64,000 bases of DNA from Cunninghamella blakesleeana (Eukaryota > Mucoromycota > Mucoromycetes > Mucorales > Cunninghamellaceae), in contig JAFCIZ010000011.1 of NCBI GenBank assembly GCA_017871115.1, positions 265,501 to 329,500 of the forward strand. Direction: 5' to 3'. The first letter of the stretch is position 1, and each line of letters begins with the position of its first letter. The notes beneath the pieces are model-generated. The model saw only the letters and a list, made by a program, of their open reading frames with translations. It had not been told where the DNA came from and made no database searches. Of the stretch, positions 57,331 through 64,000 are shown one piece after another. The position numbers and the translations under genes are program-made.

Positions 57331-59255
57331 TTCGAACTTTAAGCTATACTATATGAGCGTTTTGAAGAATTGATTTTTTTTAAAAGGTTATAATTAATTT
57401 AGTTAAAAATCGATATGGAAATTGACTACTAAAACTTGCTAAAGCCTATATTGTTTTAAAGAAAAATTAGGTGTTTGTATTATGGTTGAAAATATTAGAA
57501 ATAGGTGAGCTTAATTGTTTTGATTTTATAATTATATATGAAATTTATTATTAATTGAAATTTTTTGGATAGTTTAATTTCATTATAAATATGATGATCA
57601 TCTCTTTAATTGACAATTTAATTCTGCTCTGGTATTTATATAAAATAGTATTTCACTCTTATATAATTAATGTCATTAATCAATATGATTTAAAATATTA
57701 TTATTGTAATCCTTTCACATACCTTTTTATTGCTATATGATAAACCACTCCAACAGTTATTGGTTATTATCAGTACTGATATAATAATAAAATCAGGTTC
57801 AATATAAATACTTTTAATATTAAGTTTATAAAGCTAATTTTGAATGTATAAAGATAATAAAATATCTAAATTAGATTCTAATTTTTATATAGTGAAAACC
57901 TTCATTGCAATAAAAGATGCATTTGTTTTATTATTAGTGTATTTAACCACAATTATTACTACATTATTTAACACATATCATTATATTATACAGCATAAAA
58001 ATATATTTACTTATCATAGATAAAATAGCCTAATGCGACACAATTGTTATGCTAAAGATATGTTATAAAAAATATTTAACAAAACGACATACCCCAGGAA
58101 CAAAAGAAAACCTGAAACTAAAGTATTAATAACATCAGACACAACGGCAACGTCAGATACAATAAGTTCTAGGCTAGCTAAAGGAATTAGAGATTCCAGG
58201 GGTAGAAGAGAAGGAAAAGATAGTAGCGTTGTTAGTACTGGTGTAATGGCATTAGTTAAGGCAAGAATAATGATTAAAAACCAATTACTATATAATTTTT
58301 TTATTTAAATGTTTCTTCTCTTCTCTTTTCTTTCAAAATCGTTTTTTAGGTATTTAATAATAATAATGATTATAAATGAAATATTAAATAAAATAGTATT
58401 AGTTGCAAGTATCGCTGTAATTTGATGCGCACTAAGTACAATATATAATTTAAACATCTAACTTTATTATATTAAAGTTTTTTCAATCTATTAAAAAATG
58501 TTCTATTAGAAACTCATTAACTTGATTAATTTTTATTTAATATAATTCAGATTATTTTAAAAATTGCATACACTTTTAAATAAAAGGTGTTCGTAATTTT
58601 TTTATAACGTTTATTAATGTTTCTTTTTAATTGACTGAGTTTAAATCACATTTCATGCTAATGTTTGTTAAAGTATACCCGATTGCACCAAATTGTTCTA
58701 CCACTAGTAAATATTATAATCACCTAAAATATAATAATATCAGCAACCATTATGTAAACTTCAAATATATTTTAATTACTTAGAATGGCAAAAAATCAGC
58801 ATGGTGAATATGTTTTTTATGAATTAATTTTATAACATTAAAATTGGATAAATCCTAACTAGAACTGAATAATATCGAACAATACTGGATTAAAACTGAA
58901 TGCCTCCATTTATTATATAACAAAAGGGTATTTAATCAAACTTAGAATTTTAAAAATCACTGATTTTCAGTTTTTTTTTTCTATTTTAGTGATATAAATG
59001 AAGATGCAATTAATATATATTTATTAAATTAAGCCTATTAACTATTAATTAATAATGACAGTAAAACAATATATGAAAAGTAATCAAAGATAGTTAGAAA
59101 AAATTGTAGTCAGCTCGATGGCAAAAATTAAGTGAACTTTTGTTGTTGGATGTAATTCATTTAATCAAAAATATCTCTACATAATCATTAGAAAGTAATT
59201 AATTATCGTAAAACAATCATTTTATATATTTATTTATTAAAATAAAATATGCTAA
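57331..59255. other. AT-rich region with a gene scrap and repeat traces
   Basis: No intact gene. At 58080-58165 the plus strand reads NDIPQEQKK and, after two stops, a segment aligning with the C-terminal piece of the decayed family at 23530-23620 and 40735-40835, again ending with a TAG at the equivalent site. At 58745-58985 it resembles 46680-46980, including degraded GAACTGAATA repeats. Confidence 0.45.
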
Positions 59256-60300
59256 TTACTTGTCAATAGGTAAATATCCATTGCCTTCTGGACCCTTTCA
59301 ATCATTACAATAGTCATCAACATTTTCAAAACCATAATTATTAGAATTGGTAATGATTTTATCAAAAATGGAATAAGCATCGATTAATTCAATTCTTTTT
59401 GGATTTAAAATATTCAGTTGAACCATAAGCTACGGCTTGTTATTAGATTCTAAAATATAATACATCCTCATTTTTTTGTTAATAGAAAGTATTAAAGATT
59501 TATTTATTTTTAAGTAGTATTACTGTAGAATAAATTTCCCATGGATTTTTTATTTAAATATTTTGGAGAATTTTCAAGGAGAGGAACGTTGATCAAAATA
59601 TATTTTTTGAATTATGTTCAGATAAGCGGCTCTATAGCATATATTGAAATATATTGCCGTTAAATAGGAAAAGCGTTTGCTTTTTTTGACTTGCAATGCA
59701 CTATGATAATATCTTATCAGTTTATCTACATTTGTGGCATTATTATTTAATATCAAACTCAAATCATTAATACCAACCCAATTAGCATATAACGTCTTAT
59801 CAGAATCATATAGATTTTTTCTAAAAAAACAAGCTGGAAATAATTCTGTGATTTGTTTGCTAATATCTATAGCACTTTATTTTGTTTAAAAGTAATAAGT
59901 AAGTAGAAAGCTAATATTCAAAAAATAAAATTAAAATGATTCAGCTTACTTTGGACCCTATCAAGAATAAATAAAAATTGAAAAAGAATAAATAATATAA
60001 TACATCTATTTACTTGTTTCACAATAGAATTACAATTTGGAGTACTATTATACGCTAAATCACAGTCAGTTATGTTATTTGAAGAGTAAAATAATGAACC
60101 CAATTATAACCATTAGTAGCAGAAGCATCATTTGGATTTGGGTAAGTCATTGTAGTTAAATGGAGACATTGTGTAGAATAAAAATCCCCAAAAGTAAATA
60201 AGATAGTAATTCCATTGAGAATACCATTATGATTTGATAATGGAAAAGCTATTAGACCTTGAATTAAAAGCAATAATATGAATATTGTTAACGAGTACAT
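59256..60300 (-). pseudogene. GDSL/SGNH esterase-lipase relic
   Basis: From ATG 60300 a signal peptide (MYSLTIFILLLLIQGLIAFP) is followed by FTFGDFYSTQ...TTMTYPNPN...TNGYNW, matching block I of fungal secreted GDSL esterases, but the catalytic Ser of GDS is Phe. A one-base shift near 60100 leads to SSNNITDCDLAYNSTPNCNS. Further down come LYANWVGINDLSLIL (block III G-x-N-D) and IELIDAYSIFDKI...YGFENVDDYCND, typical of the C-terminal part, with stops between. The terminal Asp-His block is not found. Known relatives hydrolyse ester bonds of lipids or acetylated sugars; this copy cannot. Confidence 0.7.
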
Positions 60301-61284
60301 TAATAATGAAATAGAAATAAATAGAGATAGTAAAGAGAATAAAACCGATATCTACCATTTCTTTTTTTAATATATACCGAAAAAATTAAACTAGATATTG
60401 ATATCATGGTTAATTTCTTTTTTTTTTTATTTTTATTTCTTTTAATTTTTATTTTTGGATAGGTGTTGAAGTGTGCAGCTTCAATAAATAAGTAAATAAA
60501 TACAATAAAGTGATAAATTTGGATTGATTATTAAAAGATGATCAATAGAGTACATATCATAGTAATCAATAATAAAATTTTCTTAAAAAGAAAATGCTTG
60601 AAGCCTTTTTATTTATTTGTTTAGGAAAATATAAGCTTTTAAAGGTGTAGGATAGGAAATTCAAGGAACCTAATATAATTTGGAAGTAAATTAAAAAAGG
60701 ACATATACATGATATTTTAATTATTTTTTTTTAATGGCATTTATAAAAAGTATTCATTTGACTAAAAATTTTATGTTGTTTTTATTTAATTTTCATAACG
60801 GTAAGAATACATCAATCTATTAAAAAAAATGACCTGTATTCAAAATGCAAATCTTTCCTTAAAAGAATTGAATGAAACTTCTATATATAAAATATTATTT
60901 TATAAAGAAATGTCTTGTCTATTTTTGTTAATCGCTTTGCAATATGACTAATCCAAATTCTGACATTTATACAAGGATTTGATATTTATTGACCAGTGTC
61001 TAAAGAAGTGAGATGATTATAAATCCTTGAGGGGTACTATAAAGTTCATATGAAAGCCTGACGAAACTTTTAAAGCAAATTGTGATGCTATGAAACATTT
61101 CGTTCAAATTGTAGAAATGATCCAATCAAAATAAGTGAGTACATAACTTGTTGTGATATTGAACTTAACAAGTGCTTATCTGGTTGTCAAAATAATAATC
61201 CTGTAAATTAATCTGATTAAAGTATATCTCAGCTAAGTGACTCCATTTCAACAACAAAAAATTTACAGAAATATAATTAAATGA

Positions 61285-61320
<36 letters not shown>

Positions 61321-63066
61321 TTCAATCAATTAAATTATAAATAGCACCTTTTAATTACTTTCTTATCATTACCTTTTTTATTTTTTACTTGATGAACCTC
61401 AGAGTAAATAATATATAATGATTTATTTTTGATTTAATAATATAATCACCTTGTAAATAGCTGCCTATAATTTTACATCATATGTTTTTAGTATATTATT
61501 GCTATTAGGTAATCTAGAAAGGCATTTTTTTTAGTTTTATAAATATTCTTACTATATTTTGTTTCAAGAAAATTACAACAGTGTTAAACATAATCATTTA
61601 AACTGAAGCGCTTATTATTATTATTATTCAATATATTTATCGAATTTAACAATACAGATAGTATTTGTATAACTATAAGGCATATCAAGACGCTATATTG
61701 GTGTTGCTTTTTATCTTTTATTTTTAAAGAAAATTCTATTTTTTAATTGTGTTTTATAGCTGGTTTAATAATAAAAAGGAAAATATACAGTTTCAATAAA
61801 TTAGTTGCACAAAAATATTTTAATCGTTTGCTGAAAACTTCTTCCCCGCCCCCCAAAAAAAATGCTTTTTTTAAAAAAATGTTTTTCCCTATTTCAAACT
61901 ATAGGTACTAAAATAATTGATCTAAGGTGTGTAATAAATAAAAGTGGAAATATAACTATCAATCATGAATAGGGAAACTCAAGAGAAAAGACAGTCAAAC
62001 AAGTTCAGTATATCGATTTAAATAGAAGTGTATATGAATTAATAATTAATAAAATTAATTTACTTTAGTTATATTTAGATACTCAAAAATATATAAATAT
62101 TGAATTCAATTTTTTATTTTTTTACTTTGAAGTCCAATCAAGACAAATATTTCTAATAGAGGTAAAAATAAATATACATTCTCCCAGTTTCTGAATACAA
62201 AAAAGAAAAACTCTACTAATAACTCAATTTATACAGAGATATACCATATATATGGGGTAATTTCTGATTTTATAAAATAGCAATAAATACTATTTTTGTA
62301 ATGTTAGCAGTATTAATATGTAAATATATTTATCTAAAATAAAATAAAAAATTCGGAATAAACTCAGGTTTAGTAATGATTGATAGTCAAAATAAAATAA
62401 ATTTGTATTTAAATATATATATAGATCTGGAAAAAAGAAGTTAAGGAATGTATGTGGGTATATATTGAAGGCGTACACTCTTGTGTAAGTTGGTAACCTA
62501 CCAGTTCCTTAGGTTTATATAAAAGTACTCCTGTTTTTTGTGCATCTATTAAAATAAATAAAAAATTTAATGTGCTTGATGTTAAAAAATGCAGCAAAGG
62601 AATAATAAATAAACAAATAAATAAAATTTCTCCTTTCTTTCTAAAAATCTGATTATAACTCATTTGCACTGAAAATCTCTATTTTTTAAATATATGCCTT
62701 TGAATAAACAATTCAAAAATTAAGCGACAATATCAAATAGAAAAAAAGAAAATCAGCATTTAAGAGCGTTTTAAACTGTTTTTAATTTTATTTTAGATAA
62801 TAATTCGTTACTATAGTAAACGTTTTTAACTCTATATCAATGTTGAAAATTAATTTATATCTAAAAAGGAAATTTACTTTATCGAGTACAAAATTTATTC
62901 AAGTTTTTAAAGAGAAGATTGTATCCTTTTTAGTAAATAATTTTAACATATTAATACAAAAAATAAAAACATATATTTTTCTTATTTCTTATTTCCTTTT
63001 TTCTTTTCCAACTTTTTTTTTTTTTTTTTTTTACTATTACTACTACGGTGGTATACTACTCTTATA
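60301..63066. other. Long AT-rich region, one Cys-rich scrap
   Basis: No intact gene in 2.7 kb. At about 61060-61210 the plus strand reads KPDETFKANCDAMKHFV and, in another frame, NCRNDPIKISEYITCCDIEL then NKCLSGCQNNNPVN and TAA. It is probably a ruined small Cys-rich protein gene. A short TAA run lies at 61284-61318 and a C-rich word TTCCCCGCCCCCC at 61841-61853. Frames at 62290-62669 and 62840-63067 are low-complexity. Confidence 0.45.
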
Positions 63067-63369
63067 ATGCTATCTCTTGAAACTCCAAAAATCCGGTTAA
63101 TTCTCATGCTGTGTTTATTTTTAAACCCTGTTATTTGCCAAGACAACAAGTGTTCTGAAAAGCAAAAAGTGGAGGCTGATAAGTACTGTTACCGGCATGT
63201 CAACCAAGAAATTTGTGAAAACTCTAAATGCATTCTGATTGACGACACTTTTTGTAATATAAATCAACGAATATCATGCGAAAATTTTCTAGAAGAGAAT
63301 AATATAAAATCTATTTCTTGCTTAGGAAAGATTGCCAGTAGCTGCTCAAGCGAAAATACTCCAGTCTAA
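63067..63369 (+). CDS. Secreted Cys-rich protein, 100 aa
   Basis: ATG 63067 is followed by a polar stretch and a hydrophobic core (IRLILMLCLFLNPVIC), giving a signal peptide that ends near Gln25. The mature part has eight evenly spread Cys (NKC, KYC, EIC, SKC, TFC, ISC, ISC, SSC), probably four disulfides, with acidic and Asn-rich spacers. The stop is at 63367-63369. A T-run and pyrimidine tract precede the start. No relative is seen elsewhere in the window and no family is recognised. Confidence 0.7.
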   Translation: MLSLETPKIRLILMLCLFLNPVICQDNKCSEKQKVEADKYCYRHVNQEICENSKCILIDDTFCNINQRISCENFLEENNIKSISCLGKIASSCSSENTPV

Positions 63370-63547
63370 ATTCACCCATTTTAAAGTGTTATAAAAATAA
63401 AAAAATTTTTTTTTCCAAGATGCTTTAAAAGTTTTACATATTTCTTTTTAAAAGTAAGGATCTTCAGTCAACTATTTAAATGTACAAAAAATATTTAAAC
63501 ATAGATTATATATTACTATCAATCAAAGTTAACATTATTATAGTTGT

Positions 63548-63863
63548 TGTTGTATTTGTCATGTTAAAATATATAATTTAACTTAATATAGTAGCAATAC
63601 GTTTAATTATTTACCATAGATACCATTTATTTAAATAATAAAATTATACTATACTACATTCTAATTAATACACATAAAAATATGAATAATTATATAGTAA
63701 CATATTCCTATTAAAATATTAATCTTTTATATAATAACCCATTATACTATTTTCATGTATACATACCTCTTTTATTTTATTTTTTAATAAACAATAATTA
63801 ATAGTTTTAAAATATTTCTATTGCCTTTAGTTTTTATTTTTATATTTTTTACCAAACCTAACA
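63548..63863 (+). mobile_element. Solo LTR (family 2) with GTTGT target duplication
   Basis: 316 bp beginning TGTTGTATTTGTCATGTTAA and ending ACCAAACCTAACA. It is flanked by GTTGT at 63543-63547 and 63864-63868. It aligns with 38487-38810. An AATAAAC polyA-type signal is near 63787. Confidence 0.88.
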
Positions 63864-63996
63864 GTTGTGGAAAATCTTCCAACTTGCTAAAACAAAGTCT
63901 ATCCTCCAAGTTGTTTCATCAAAGAAACAACACTAGTGTTATTGCCAAAGTATCAGAAGAACATATTCTATTAGTATTAAAGTGTTTCTGTTAACT
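63864..63996 (+). pseudogene. Coding-like fragment after the LTR
   Basis: Directly after the LTR the plus strand is open for about 43 codons (CGKSSNLLKQSLSSKLFHQR, then NNTSVIAKVSEEHILLVLKC) ending FC-TAA. It is less AT-rich than its surroundings. The upstream side before the LTR has a stop within a few codons, so it may be a last exon or a gene fragment split by the LTR. Low confidence. Confidence 0.3.
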
Positions 63997-64000
63997 TTAT

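Noticed and set aside
63500..64000. Telomere proximity
   Set aside because: No TTAGGG-type repeats were seen anywhere; subtelomeric location cannot be claimed from this window.

Overview
This window looks like a repeat-rich, very AT-rich stretch of a fungal nuclear genome. It is most likely from an early-diverging lineage such as Mucoromycota (Mucorales-like); this placement is inference. The reasons are short GT-AG introns with GTAAGT/GTATGT donors and TAG acceptors, a leucine-rich-repeat protein of the F-box/LRR style, a DIRS-type tyrosine-recombinase retrotransposon, short LTRs with 5-bp target duplications, and many small secreted Cys-rich proteins separated by long AT-rich spacers. There are no bacterial operon, plasmid or phage signs and no rRNA or tRNA gene that I can support.

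Layout. 1-1635: 3' part of an LRR protein gene cut by the window edge. Five copies follow of an about 5.2 kb repeat that I call the A/B unit: A1 1740-7640, B1 17110-20750, A2 24305-29565, B2 30905-35225 and A3 41350-46585, plus a 5' fragment at 47400-47870. Each A unit carries an unrecognised spliced gene with five tiny 5' exons (45, 28, 27, 51 and 27 nt) and a long Ser/acidic-rich last exon. Downstream are a second coding-like block and two adjacent palindromes. A3 is intact up to its first stop, A2 has lost the usual C-terminus, A1 is broken by a solo LTR, and B1 and B2 are internally deleted relics.

Between the units lie secreted-protein genes and their decayed relatives. Intact ones are a 155-aa protein (8345-8812), two CS-alpha-beta defensin-like peptides (10001-10216 and 53544-53759), a putative beta-trefoil protein (10407-10916), two 26-cysteine proteins (21208-21789 and 38824-39402), a 70-aa protein (36776-36988), a 124-aa protein (56248-56622) and a 100-aa Cys-rich protein (63067-63369). 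Decayed members include several with only one in-frame stop, and a GDSL/SGNH-esterase relic whose nucleophile Ser is replaced (59256-60300).

Mobile elements. A DIRS-like element (47874-52711, minus strand) has about 128-bp inverted terminal repeats that look identical. It carries gag-like, RT-RNaseH-methylase and tyrosine-recombinase reading frames, damaged by one frameshift and one stop. A 410-bp solo LTR sits inside its gag region (TSD ACTAC), and a sister solo LTR breaks gene A1 (TSD ATACC). A second LTR family lies in the 5' leader of one 26-Cys gene and at 63548-63863. DIRS-derived scraps flank three secreted-protein genes.

Duplications explain much of the window: a direct copy (about 20755-29565 and 37765-46585), a direct copy (16795-20750 and 30555-35225), and an inverted copy (8330-11085 and 52722-55020). 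The picture is of a duplicating, transposon-laden compartment in which secreted, effector-like genes multiply, diverge and die.
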